NCBI GenBank assembly: GCA_963800975.1
Contig: CAWDDB010000004.1
Span: forward strand, 1 to 64,000
Origin: JALYGY01 sp963800975
GTDB lineage: Bacteria; Actinomycetota; Rubrobacteria; Rubrobacterales; Rubrobacteraceae
Direction of reading: 5' to 3'
Length of the DNA stretch: 64,000 nucleotides
Shown here one piece after another: positions 14,316 through 23,184 of this stretch (position 1 is the stretch's first letter; every line of letters begins with the position of its first letter). Under the pieces are notes generated by a model. It saw nothing but the letters and a program-made list of their open reading frames with translations. It was not told the origin of the DNA and searched no databases. The translations under genes and the position numbers were made by a program.

Positions 14316-16020
14316 CTGACGACCACCCCACCTGGATCTGGCGCGCCGAACCAGCACAAACCGGTGATCTTCGCGGTCGACGCCGGGGCGGAGAGCTTTC
14401 TCAGGATCGAGCACGGGCTCCGTAGGCGTTACGGCGGCGAGTACCAGGTTATGTGCGAGACGTCGGCGATGTGGGGCATGAAGAGGCTCAAGGACTTAAA
14501 GGCGGCCGGTGAGGAGGTGGCCCTCATCCTCGCCGACCAGTGGATGCCCGACATCGAGGGCGGCGAGTTCCTCGCCCGCGCCAGCCGGCTCTTCCCCACC
14601 GCCAAACGCGCGGTACTCATCGAGTGGGGCGACAGGACCGCCCAGGAACCCGTTCTTCGGGCCATGACCCTGGGCGACATCGACTACTACATAAACAAGC
14701 CCGGGCGGCCGGGCGACGAATACTTCCACAAGATGGTCGCAGAGTTCCTCTACGACTGGGCCAAAGCCCACCGCCCCGCCTTCGCGGAGATGCGCGTGGT
14801 GGGCGAGCGGTGGTCCGCGCGCTCGCACGAACTCCGGGACATCCTCAACCGCAACGGCATTCTGCACGAGTTCTACGCCGCGGACACCGAGGCGGGGCAA
14901 CAATTCCTCGCCCGCCTTGGCAAGGGCTCCGCCAAACTCCCCGTGGTTGCGTTCACAACGGTCGGGTGCTCGAAGTCCCGTCGAACGCCGAGCTCGCCGA
15001 CGCCTTCGGTGTCAACCGCCCGTTGGGTCGGCGAAGCTTCGAGCTGGTCATCGTGGGGGCTGGGCCGGCCGGGCTGGCGGCGGCCGTCTACGGCGCCTCC
15101 GAGGGCTTGAGCACCCTCGTCGTAGAGGGGGAAGCGGTGGGTGGCCAAGCGGGGACGAGCTCATCGATCAGGAACTACCTCGGTTTCCCCTGGGGCGTGG
15201 AGGGTGCCGAACTCGCCAGGAGGGCCACCGAGCAGGCGTTGTGGTTCGGTGCCGTCTTCCGATTCATGCGTAACGCCACGGCGCTACGGTCGGAGGGGAG
15301 GGAGTCGAGGCTAACCCTCTCCGACGGGACCGAGGTGAGGGCCGGGGCGGTCGTCCTGGCCACCGGGGTCTCTTACCGGCGCCTGGAAGTGGCGAGTTTG
15401 GAGGGGTTGGTCGGCGCGGGGGTGTTCTACGGGGCCGCGGCGACGGAGGCCAAGGCGATGAGGGGTCAGGAGGTCTACGTGGTCGGGGGCGCCAACTCCG
15501 CCGGACAGGCGGCTTTGCACCTCTCCGAGTACGCCTTGCGCGTGACGCTGGTGGTCCGCGGCCGGTCGCTCTCTGCCAGCATGTCCGATTACCTGATAAA
15601 GGAGATCGAGGCGGCGCACAATATCGGACGTCCTCTTGCGCACCCGGGTCGTCGACGGCGGCGGTGATGGGAGGCTCGAGCACTTGGTTTTGAAGACCTG
15701 GAGTCCGGACGAACGAAAAAGGTGCCGGCCGCGGCTTTGTTCGCCCTCATCGGGGGCGAGCCTCGCACGGGCTGGCTTCCCAGAGAGATAGCTCGCGACG
15801 AGCGGGGCTACGTGGTGACCGGCCCGGACCTCCTGCAGGACGGAAGACCTCCCCAGGGCTGGCCGCCTGGGCGCTACCCACTGCCCATGGAGACCAGCAT
15901 GCCTGGCGTCTTCGCGGCCGGCGACGTTAAGCACGGGTCGGTCCACAGGGTGGCCTGGGCGGTGGGGGCGGGAGCGATCGCCATCCAGTCGGTCCCACGA
16001 GCATCTCGTCAAGGCGAAGC
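14316..16020 (+). pseudogene. Response-regulator/thioredoxin-reductase-like fusion, multiply frameshifted
   Basis: Joined across frames this matches the known fusion of an N-terminal receiver domain (VALILADQWMPDIEGGEFLA), a thioredoxin-like middle (RWSARSHELRDILNRNGILH) and a TrxB-like FAD/NAD domain (ELVIVGAGPAGLAAAVYGAS, GQAGTSSSIRNYLGFPWG, VFVVGG-like VYVVGGANSAGQAAL, PGVFAAGDVKHGSVHRVAW). Frame changes occur near 14950, 15625 and 15718. The C-terminus diverges after AIAIQSV. The apparent start is CTG 14316 after AGGAGG. The TrxB CxxC is absent in this family. It is not expected to yield a full protein. Confidence 0.75.
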
Positions 16021-16249
16021 TAGGGTTAGATGCGCCTCGTTCTCGGGATCCCGAGTCACCGGGGCCGAGATAGCCGAGATCACCGTTCTACCAAATTCTT
16101 TCCAGAGCTCCTGGATACTCACTAGCGTGGCCTGACGAGAGGGGATGCGCGGCCCGGGTGCGGCTGACGCAATACGATCCTCATCCCAAATTCTGAGCGA
16201 TCTCCTGACGTCCGGCTAAAGCGTCCCTCCGAAAACCCGAATACCGGGT

Positions 16250-16795
16250 ATGTTCGTAGAGCGAGAAACCGTGGACCGGCCCTCCCATCCTTCGAGGAAG
16301 GCGACGGGTCGCGACGTCGCTTCTCACGGGGGAACGCTCGCGGTGCTCCTCCTGACCCTGTTACTCCTCGCGCCCGCTTGTGCTCTCATGCCCGACGCGA
16401 CCGGGGGAGCCCCCCTCCACCCTCCGGCTCGCTCTCGGTGAGCTTCATAGTCGTCGGGCAGGGCGACGGGGTGCTCGTGCAGGCAGGAGGCGAGGACTAC
16501 CTCCTGGACGCCGGCAGGGCAGAGGAGGGGCCGGAGGTCGTGGACTTCCTGAGGAGCCGGGGGGTGGAGGATCTCGAGGGCATCGTGGTGAGCAACCCCG
16601 ACGCAGACCACATTGGGGGCTTCCTGGACGTGTTTGACGCCTTCGAGGTGGGGAGGGTGTACGCCTCCGGGGACCCGAAAGGCACGCTTGCCTACGAGAC
16701 GTTCGTGCGGGTCGCGCGCGACGAGGGCTCGACGCTGGAGGTGGTGCGAGCGGGGCGGCGGCTGGATTGGGGTGGCATCCAGGCGGACGCGCGAG
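16250..16795 (+). pseudogene. ComEC-like metallo-beta-lactamase, N-terminal part
   Basis: A signal segment (LAVLLLTLLLLAPACALMPD) is in one frame, and the MBL domain (SLSVSFIVVGQGDGVLVQAG, LLDAGRAEEG, IVVSNPDADHIGGFLDVFDA) is in the next. The shift is at a six-C run (16410-16415). The H-x-D-H site of this subfamily is the NPDADHIGG motif (Asp-x-Asp-His). The protein breaks at about 16795, where repeat B copy 4 begins. The matching C-terminal part (LKVTHHGSNTSS) lies at 27692-27949. Confidence 0.65.
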
Positions 16796-16885
16796 TCCCA
16801 GAACACCCAGCCTTTGAAGGTGCGATTCTGTGCCAAGCTGTGCGAGGAGCCGGAGGTCGAGCTGGCGCTGGTCTAGCGGTTAGGC
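16786..16885 (+). repeat. Repeat B, copy 4
   Basis: It begins GGACGCGCGAGTCCCAGAAC, then encodes NTQPLKVRFCAKLCE and EPEVELALV followed by a stop and CTAGCGGTTAGGC. It is joined directly to the broken MBL gene and lies just upstream of repeat A copy 11. Confidence 0.6.
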
Positions 16886-16900
16886 AAGCGTGTGCTGCTG

Positions 16901-16940
16901 ATGGAAGTGCGGGCAAGGTTACAATTCTCGGAAGTTCGCG
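16901..16940 (+). repeat. Cassette repeat A, copy 11
   Basis: The left half is degenerate (GGAAGTGCGGGCAAGG). The right half is intact (ATTCTCGGAAGTTCGCG). This is the left border of the second hydrolase unit. Confidence 0.6.
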
Positions 16941-17022
16941 TCGGACTTGGCCCGGTGGCATCATGCTCAACAGTGGCAAGGGTTAGCCCGCCATGTTCCG
17001 AGCGGGTTGGGAAGGAGGAGTC

Positions 17023-17882
17023 GTGTCGCCCGAGAACGTCACCTCCAAAGACGGCACGCCCATCGCTTACCGGCGTAGCGGGCAAGGACCTCCCCTCGTG
17101 CTTGTGCACGGGACAGCAGCCGACCACAATCGGTGGGCTCCCGTTCTGCCGGCGTTCGAGGAGCGCTTCGCCGTCTGCGCCGTCGATCGGCGCGGTCGCG
17201 GCGGGAGCGGCGACTCAGACGATTACGCGATACAACAGGAGTTCGAGGACGTGGCGGCGGTGGCGGACTCCCTCGGAGAGCCGCCCGTCTTGCTGGCCCA
17301 CTCGTACGGGGCGCTGTGCGCTCTGGAGGCCGCCCTGCTGACCCGCAACATCCGCAAGTTGGTGCTCTACGATCCGGGGATCGAGGTGGCGGGCGAAGAG
17401 ATCTACGCGCCCGAGGTCATCGAGCGGCTAGAGGAGCTGCTGGAGGCGGGTGATCGGGACGCGGTGGTGGCTACCACGATGCGCGAGGTCGCGGGCTGCC
17501 TCCCGAAACGGTGGAGTACATGCGCGCGCAGCCCGCGTGGCAAGCGCGGGTGGACGCCGCGCACACCATCCCGCGGGAACTGCGAGCGGTCAAGGCCTAC
17601 GGGCTCGAACCGGAGCGGTTCGGGGATGTTCGGGTGCCGACGTTGGTGCTGAGCGGAGGCGAGAGCCCGGCAGCCCTCAGGAAGGCCGCAGAGGCCGTGG
17701 ACGAGGCGCTGCCCGACTCCCGTCTCGTCGTCATGCCCGGGCAGGGGCACGCGGCCATGGACACCGGGACCGACCTCTTCACGACCGAGGTCCTCCGGTT
17801 CGCTGAAGGCCCTGCCCCTAGAAGGAGGTCCGCCACAAGCTCTCACGGGCGCCGATACGGCCTTATCCACCCAAGCTCTTAG
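17023..17882 (+). pseudogene. Alpha/beta hydrolase, copy 2, one-base deletion
   Basis: This is a close duplicate of 7480-8274: the same GTG start and SD, HGTAADHNRW, LAHSYGAL and PGQGHAAMD. Near 17492 the sequence GTCGCGGGCTGC replaces GTCGCCGGGCTG, a one-base deletion. The rest is read in another frame from 17511. Without the slip the protein would be full length. The tail runs into repeat A copy 12. A real pseudogene or an assembly indel are both possible. Confidence 0.8.
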
Positions 17883-17906
17883 AAGGAGGCGTTCTCGGAA
17901 GTTGCT
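17863..17906 (+). repeat. Cassette repeat A, copy 12
   Basis: TTATCCACCCAAGCTCTTAG, then GTTCTCGGAAGTTGCT. This is the right border of the second hydrolase unit. A GATGGCATCATG segment follows, similar to that after copies 7 and 11. Confidence 0.75.
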
Positions 17907-17984
17907 CCGGCTTATGTAACGATGGCATCATGGACGCGGGGTAACGTCTACCACCCATCAAAGGGAGGTGGGAGGAAGGAGGAA

Positions 17985-18240
17985 ATGACCTTTGGAGAGC
18001 GTTGACCCCGTCCACACGCCCGAGCGCTCTGCCGTAACCCCGCTCGTCCGGCGTGCGACGCAAAGCCCCACCGTCGAGGTCTCCGGGTGGTCGGTTGACT
18101 CCGTCCACTCTGGTGACAGCGAGGGGCTGGGCGTCCACCGGCTTCGTTGGGACCGGTTGGACTACGAGGAGATAAGCCTGCTGACTCTGCTTGGGGCCTC
18201 CGTTTCCGAGAGGGCGAGCGAGACTAGCTCCTCGGCCTAG
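17985..18240 (+). pseudogene. Short broken reading frame of unknown identity
   Basis: A strong SD (GGAGGAAGGAGG) precedes ATG 17985, but the frame stops after six codons. A shifted frame from TTG 17992 stays open for 82 codons with an internal echo (VDPVHTPERS and VDSVHSGDSE). I recognise no family. The sequence may be a decayed cassette gene. The minus strand is also open here, so the coding strand is uncertain. Confidence 0.25.
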
Positions 18241-18263
18241 GTAGACAGAATAGGACACTAGGA

Positions 18264-19090
18264 GGCGGCAGCTGGGCGAGTCGATCGCGGTCGGCAACCT
18301 CGACCTCTCGGACTGAGCAAAGGGCGAAGGACCGGACGTCCTGCTCATCGCGGGGCTCGGCGACACCGCCGAGGCGTGGGGCCGCAGCTCGATGGGCTCT
18401 CGGACCGCTACCACCTCACAGCCTTCGACAACAGTGGGGCGGGGCGCACCCCGCTGCCCGAGGGGCCGTTCTCGCTGACGACTATGGCCGACGATCGCCG
18501 CGCTGCTACGCGCGCTGGAGGTTCCGGCGCCCACGTCGCCGGCTTCTCGAGTGGAAGCGCCATCGCGCAGGAGCTGGCGCTGCGCCATCTGAGCTCGTCC
18601 TCGGCCTCGTCCTCATCAGCACTACGGTCGACCCCGACGCCCTCTTCCGCTCCAAGTCACCTTCTGGCGCTGACTGGCGGCGGTCGCGCCCAGCGACGGT
18701 GCCTTCCTGGAGGCCTTCTTCCTGTGGGTCTACACGCCGCGCGCGCACGCGGACGGCACGGTGGGTCGGTAGTCGAGGCGGGGCTGGCTCTTCCCCGACT
18801 AGCAGTCAGTCGAGGCCTTTCAAGCGCAAGTCGACGCTCGGCCTCACGCACCATACGGCGGATCGCCTTCCAGCAGATCGCCGCGCCGACGCTCAACCTG
18901 TTTGGCCAGCTCCGACATCACCCGGCCGCCGCGCTTCGGTCGATCGGTGGCCGCGGGAATACCGAACGTGCGCTTCGATGTCACGGCCGGGGAGGCACAC
19001 CAGCCCTTCCAGGAGGTCCCGGAGGAGTTCAACGCCGCGTGGAGGCCTTCTGGCGTGAGGTCGAAGCGCGGGGGCTGAGGGTCACTCGGG
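18264..19090 (+). pseudogene. Alpha/beta hydrolase remnant, many frameshifts
   Basis: Fragments in several frames line up with an alpha/beta hydrolase: VLLIAGLGDTAEAWG, then LDGLSDRYHLTAFDNSGAGR, PLPEGPFSLTTMADD, a nucleophile elbow AHVAGFSSGSAIAQELAL, IAAPTLNLFG, and a C-terminal AGEAHQPFQEVPEEFNAA. At least four indels are needed to join them. This is the most eroded of the four hydrolase-fold genes in the accessory region and is unrelated to the 7480/17023 pair beyond the fold. Confidence 0.6.
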
Positions 19091-19139
19091 TCATGAGCGG
19101 GAGGGATCGGCATCTCGGTGGGGAAGGAGAACGGAACCC

Positions 19140-20003
19140 ATGTCGGTAGAAGAGAATGTTCAGTTCGCTACGACGCCTCTCTCGACAGGACCAAGACTGC
19201 ACTACGCCGAACAGGGCGACCCAAGGGGGGAAGCCATCGTCTTCCTCCACGGCTACTCCGACTCCTGGTTCTCCTTCAGCCGCGTGCTGCCTCTGCTCGC
19301 ACCGTCCTACCACGCCTTCGCGCTCACCCAGCGCGGGCACGGGGACTCGGATAAGCCCGAATGCTGCTACACACCGGAGGACTTCGCCGCCGACGTGGAT
19401 GCGTTCATGGACGCGGTCGGCATCGAAGAAGCGACCGTCGTCGGGGCTTCGACGGGGGCCCTCTTCGCACAACGAGTGGCGCTTAGCTACCCGCGCCGTG
19501 TCAGCCGCCTCGTCCTGATTGGTCCGCAGACGCCAGCGAACGAGGATATAGCGGGCCTGGTGGACGAGGTGCTTGCGCTGGAAGATCCCGTCCCGCCAGA
19601 GTTCGTCAAGGGCTTCCAGGAGAGCACCATCTACCAGCAGGTTCCGCAAGAATTCCTCGATACGGTGGTCTCAGAGAGCCTCAAGCTCCCGGCCCGCGTA
19701 TGGCGCGACTATTTGGAGCAGGCGGTACTTTCCATCGACCACGATTATGTGCTCCCGCTGCGTGAGATCGACGCGCCGACGTTGATCTTGTGGGGGGAGC
19801 AGGATCCCCTCTTCCCGCGCGAAGAACAGGAGCGGCTCGCGGCGGCGATCCCCGGTGCCGCCTTGAAGATCTACCCCGAGACCGGCCACGCGGTGCACTG
19901 GGACCGGCCAGAGCAGGTCGTCCGGGATCTGGAGGAGTTCATGAAGGGAACGCGCCCGCCTAGTGCTGCGGCCAGCGAAACAGAAGAAGGAGGTTTAGAG
20001 AGC
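19140..20003 (+). CDS. Alpha/beta hydrolase with no stop before the next domain
   Basis: Residues 1 to about 275 form an alpha/beta hydrolase: HGYSDSWFSFSRVL (oxyanion), nucleophile elbow VVGASTGALFAQ, acid in LWGEQDPLFP, and His in YPETGHAVHWDRP. It resembles epoxide or haloalkane hydrolase-like proteins. ATG 19140 follows GGAAGGAGA. There is no stop at the end of the domain. The frame runs through a Glu/Gly-rich linker that contains an SD-like GAAGGAGG into a second domain (from 20004). Two genes probably became fused by loss of a stop, or it is a true fusion. Confidence 0.65.
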
Positions 20004-21300
20004 ATGGAGACCAGAGCACTTCCTCCCGGCCTACAGGACATCCTGGAGTTCCCGCTGATCGAGGCGCTTTACGGAAGGCGAGCCCGCCGCTTCTCTGTGG
20101 GTGCTTCGATTCCCGACGGGCCTCTGCAGTTCACCTCCCGCCACGACCCGATACCGCTCAGCGAGCTCGAGAAGATGCTGGTGCTTACGGCTGCTGCCGG
20201 CAATACCGGCTGGCACTACATGATCACACGCCACGCCCGCTACGCTCCTCACCTCTCCAACTACTCGGGGGCGGCGGGGGGCCGGACCTTCCCGTCTGCG
20301 GCGGGCTTCCACACCAGCGAGGTCTTCTTCACCGACGATGAGGGCGTCTACCTCTTCGAGACCCGCGACGCCCCCGCGCTCGTCGAGCAGCGACCGATGG
20401 TCCTCCCGACCTCGAGGCGATCCTGGAAGCCCACCGCGCCCGCATACGCAAGCTATCCGAGGGGCGGCTCCACATCCCGGCCGAAGAGCCCTACATGGAG
20501 GGGCACAACACCTGGTGCGTCAACCGCCCTGGGAGCACGCTGCTCATCCCGGTAGGCGACATAGCCCAGCACTTGATCGCCGTTCTGTGCTTCATCGTCC
20601 AGAATGGCTACGCGCTCTACGACGACGTCAACGGGGAGCAGATCCCTGGTCTCGAGCGGTTCTCTCACCTGGTGGACCTGGAAGAGCCGCTGCCGCTGAC
20701 GTTCATTGAGACCTACGCACTCACCGAGTGCACCGCCGAGCTCTCGACCTGCTGCTACGCGGGCATGTTGATGCTGCAGGCCATGGGCCTTGGAGGCTGG
20801 ATGTTCGACGGCATCGACCGCCACACCGTGCTCGGGGCCAGCGGCGACCCGGAGGTGCCGGGACTGGGATTTCGCTACGACACCGACGAGCGCTGGTCGC
20901 TGCCGAACCCCACGGGCCTGCCAGGTGTGTTCGAGGGCTACTGCCCGCCCCACTACCCGGACATGCGCTCAGCCGTAGAGGCCTTCGCCGAGCGGAAGTT
21001 TGGACCCGGTGGGCCGTTCCACCCAGATACCCCGGGTCCATGGAAGGAGAGCTCCAGGGTGCGCTCAGCGCGCAGGTCCACAGCGAGGAGTTCAAGGAGT
21101 GCGTGGCGCTCATGGCCCAGCACATCTACGAGCGCTTCGGGAAGTTCCCCGGCACCGTGCCGAGCATGTTCGTGCTGACCTACCTGCAGGCCCACCATCT
21201 GGATCTGGAGTTCTACGATCACCACTTCGGAGCGGGAGCGTACCTGAAAACCCACACCGAGCATATGGCTCGCTGGCATCCAGAGGGCAACGAGGGGTAA
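20004..21300 (+). pseudogene. Nitroreductase-like protein, two frameshifts
   Basis: From Met 289 of the fused frame the sequence reads LIEALYGRRARRFSVGASIP, then PLSELEKMLVLTAAAGNTGW. That resembles the FMN-binding start of nitroreductases. It continues in a second frame from about 20390 (LEAILEAHRARIRKLSEGRL, EEPYMEGHNTWCVNRPG, QNGYALYDDVNG) and in a third from about 21045 (VALMAQHIYERFGKFPGTVP, DLEFYDHHFGAGAYLKTHTE). It would be about 430 aa. The family is uncertain; the sequence clearly derives from one gene broken by two indels. Confidence 0.55.
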
Positions 21301-21325
21301 GGGGACCAGAAGTTCTCCAACTCGC

Positions 21326-21368
21326 AGAGTAGAGGGCCGCGGCTCATGATCCGCGGCCCTACTCTCTG
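21326..21368 (+). terminator. Hairpin terminator
   Basis: The strong stem AGGGCCGCGG (21333-21342) / CCGCGGCCCT (21351-21360) is extended by AGAGTAG/CTACTCT around a bulged A. It lies 25 nt after the stop of the broken gene. Confidence 0.65.
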
Positions 21369-21372
21369 ACTC

Positions 21373-21639
21373 ATGCATCTATTGGGACTGCCGAGGAACA
21401 CCGAGGCCTACCACGTGACGACGTTCCAGGTCGTCCGAGAAGACAAGCAGGGGAACTCCCACCTCGTGACCGTCGAGGTACTCGACGCGGGGGATGGCCA
21501 AGAGCATTCCCGCTACATGGCCGTCGCGCGCTCCGACAACGGCAAGGCCGCCTCCGGCAGCGCCGCCTCAAAGCGTGGAGGCGGCCCTATCGATACTCCA
21601 CTGGTAACGAACTCGATTAGCCCCGGCCCTTCTTCTTAG
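21373..21639 (+). CDS. Small hypothetical protein
   Basis: An open frame of 88 aa begins at ATG 21373 directly after the preceding terminator, with no SD (possibly leaderless). The core (YHVTTFQVVREDKQGNSHLV, then TVEVLDAGDGQEHSRYMAVA) has alternating strand character and good codon bias. The C-terminal tail is Gly/Ser/Pro-rich. I recognise no family. Confidence 0.45.
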   Translation: MHLLGLPRNTEAYHVTTFQVVREDKQGNSHLVTVEVLDAGDGQEHSRYMAVARSDNGKAASGSAASKRGGGPIDTPLVTNSISPGPSS

Positions 21640-21719
21640 AGGCGTTGTATCGGCGACTCCTGGTAGCCCTTATGCAACCGTAGTAGGTTGATCCGGATGA
21701 TGCGAGACGTTAACATAGG

Positions 21720-21758
21720 AAGTGCGAGTAGTTACATGGGAAAGTGTGAGTAGCTAAC
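21720..21758. promoter_or_regulatory. Two direct repeats upstream of the microprotein genes
   Basis: AAGTGCGAGTAGTTAC (21720) and AAGTGTGAGTAGCTAAC (21742) are direct repeats 22 bp apart, about two helical turns, in an otherwise gene-free stretch. This is typical of paired activator sites. They lie about 85-120 bp before the first Arg-rich gene. Confidence 0.4.
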
Positions 21759-21841
21759 AGGGGAGGTGCCACCTTTGCGCCCATCGGCGGGTCTACGCAG
21801 GCCCGCATGGAAAGGGAGTGGATCGGAAAGGGGGTGAACAG

Positions 21842-21955
21842 ATGGAAACCGATCGCAGGAGACGCAGGTGCAGCAGACGCTGTCGGCGCAGGAACGACCG
21901 CAGGGACCGCAGGCGTTGTCAACGCCGTTGCCGCCGCCGCAACCGCCGTAATTAG
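21842..21955 (+). CDS. Arg/Cys-rich 37-aa protamine-like microprotein 1
   Basis: ATG 21842 follows GGAAAGGGGGTGAACAG. The 37 codons encode 22 Arg and 4 Cys in a symmetric pattern: RRRRRCSRRCRRRND in the first half and RRRCQRRCRRRNRRN in the second, i.e. C-x3-C twice. No fold is predicted. The composition suggests nucleic-acid binding, with Cys pairs able to bind metal or form disulfides. A paralogue starts at 22078 with the same leader and the same MxTDR start and RRNRRN end, arguing that both are genuine. Function is inferred from composition only. Confidence 0.6.
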   Translation: METDRRRRRCSRRCRRRNDRRDRRRCQRRCRRRNRRN

Positions 21956-22077
21956 GGGTCAGGCGCCGGGCGGGCCTTACCGGGGCCGCGCGGTGAACGT
22001 GCTGCTATCGCGCCTGCTACCGCTTTCGCTGGCCGATGGGAGCGACGAGCCGTTACGCTCTTAAAGGGGGTGAAGAG

Positions 22078-22182
22078 ATGGGAACCGACAGGTTGAGAAG
22101 GAGGCGCTGCAGCCGTAGAAACACGGTCCAGAAGCGCAGGCGTTGCCGCCGGCGTAAGCGCCGCCGTAACCGCCGCAACTAA
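22078..22182 (+). CDS. Arg-rich 34-aa protamine-like microprotein 2
   Basis: ATG 22078 follows AAAGGGGGTGAAGAG, nearly the same leader as the first copy. The 34 residues include 18 Arg, 2 Lys and 2 Cys: MGTDRLRRRRCSRRNTV, then QKRRRCRRRKRRRNRRN. It shares the MxTDR start and RRNRRN end with microprotein 1 (122 nt upstream), so it is a diverged tandem duplicate. It is followed by a textbook terminator, so the pair probably forms one short transcript. Confidence 0.6.
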   Translation: MGTDRLRRRRCSRRNTVQKRRRCRRRKRRRNRRN

Positions 22183-22210
22183 CCAACGCCTAGCGACAAT
22201 TACGTTCTGG

Positions 22211-22241
22211 GGAGGCCCTGTTAGTTCCGGGCCTCCTTCTT
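22211..22241 (+). terminator. Rho-independent terminator after the microprotein pair
   Basis: GGAGGCCC (22211-22218) pairs with GGGCCTCC (22229-22236), followed by TTCTT. The segment GCCTCCTTCTTGTGC is then directly repeated (22231-22245 and 22246-22260). Confidence 0.75.
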
Positions 22242-22300
22242 GTGCGCCTCCTTCTTGTGCATTATCGCACAACTCCCTGGGCGTGTCCCCACATCTCGCC

Positions 22301-22345
22301 CTATTCACCCGAGTGCGTGGAATTCGTGTGCTCGGAAGCCCCCGC
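22301..22345 (+). repeat. Cassette repeat A, copy 13
   Basis: CTATTCACCCGAGTGCGTGG, then GTGCTCGGAAGCCCCCGCG. It is continuous with repeat D copy 2. Confidence 0.8.
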
Positions 22346-22468
22346 GTAGCTCCGGTCCGATGGGCCCCGCATCCCTAGGCCCCCTGGGACACGGGTCCCG
22401 ATAATACCCTGCAGTAGGCCCGTACCCTGGTATGGGGCCTGGGCGCTAGGGACGGGGTGGGCGGCTCT
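22341..22468 (+). repeat. Repeat D, copy 2
   Basis: It contains GGTCCGATGGGCCCCGCATC, CCTAGGCCCCCTGGGACACG, GGTCCCGATAATACC, TACCCTGGTATGGGGCC and GCGCTAGGGACGGGGTGGGC. The outer parts (ATCCCTAGGCCCC and GGGGCCTGGGCGCTAGGGA) are inverted copies, so the RNA or single strand could fold around the ATAATACC core. Confidence 0.6.
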
Positions 22469-22488
22469 CACGCGCCCCCGCACGCCGT

Positions 22489-22818
22489 TTACTGGTCTCG
22501 TCCCTTGTGAGCCTCGATTAGGGTGCGGTTGAACCGTAGCTCTTCCAGGGCGTCGTCTCGTTCGCGTAGCAACCGCCGCCAGTGCAACTGGTCCGCCCGA
22601 TTGCTCGGGTTGTCCAGCCACTTGTCCATCTCGAACACCGTGCCTAGCAGGGTATCCTCCTGCACCTCCAGCCTCAGCAGCTTGGCGTGGTGTACGCACA
22701 GCAGGCTACCGTCCAACTGGACCTCGCCCAGCCTCTGGCACTCTCCGTCCGCGAAGAGGGTCTTGCCGAACTCGCAACGGGCACGCTGGTCTGCGGCGTG
22801 GGCATCTTCCGTGGCCAC
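22489..22818 (-). CDS. Hypothetical protein with Cys/His cluster
   Basis: The longest frame starts at 22971, but GTG 22818 has a good SD (GGAAGGAG), giving 109 aa. The core ARCEFGKTLFADGECQRLGE, then LLCVHHAKLLRLEV, places Cys and His residues (C, C, C-x-H-H) as in a small treble-clef or zinc-binding site. A long charged helix follows (LHWRRLLRERDDALEELRFN). The family is unknown. It is one of few minus-strand genes in this region and sits between repeat D copies. Confidence 0.6.
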   Translation of the reverse strand: MATEDAHAADQRARCEFGKTLFADGECQRLGEVQLDGSLLCVHHAKLLRLEVQEDTLLGTVFEMDKWLDNPSNRADQLHWRRLLRERDDALEELRFNRTLIEAHKGRDQ

Positions 22819-23184
22819 GGGCGCACGCTCCTTCCGTACCGGTAGGTGTGTACCTCGCCGGTTAACGGAACGAACCCACGCAGAGGCCCGAGTCGAGGGG
22901 AGAAGCGCATCCCATGCTGCTGCGGCGGCTTCGGCCCCAGTAAGGCGAACAGTTGGCCTGTTCGATACCATCGTATCATGCCCTTGTTGCCCTCAAGGCG
23001 GAAGGTGCACGCGGCGGTCGAGGCATCTCGCCCGCGGAAACTTGTAACATCTGACGTTTACATCCGCCTAGTCGGCGTGGTTTGATAGAGGGGTGCACGC
23101 TACGGGTCCGTCCTGGGAGAGAAGTTCGGACCCAGACCTTCCTACGACCTGTCTACGGAAGCGGGGGTTACTTCCTTGCAAGGG

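Noticed and set aside
17863..18588. 241-codon minus-strand frame
   Set aside because: It spans repeat A, a broken ORF and a decayed hydrolase, lacks recognisable motifs and has no SD.
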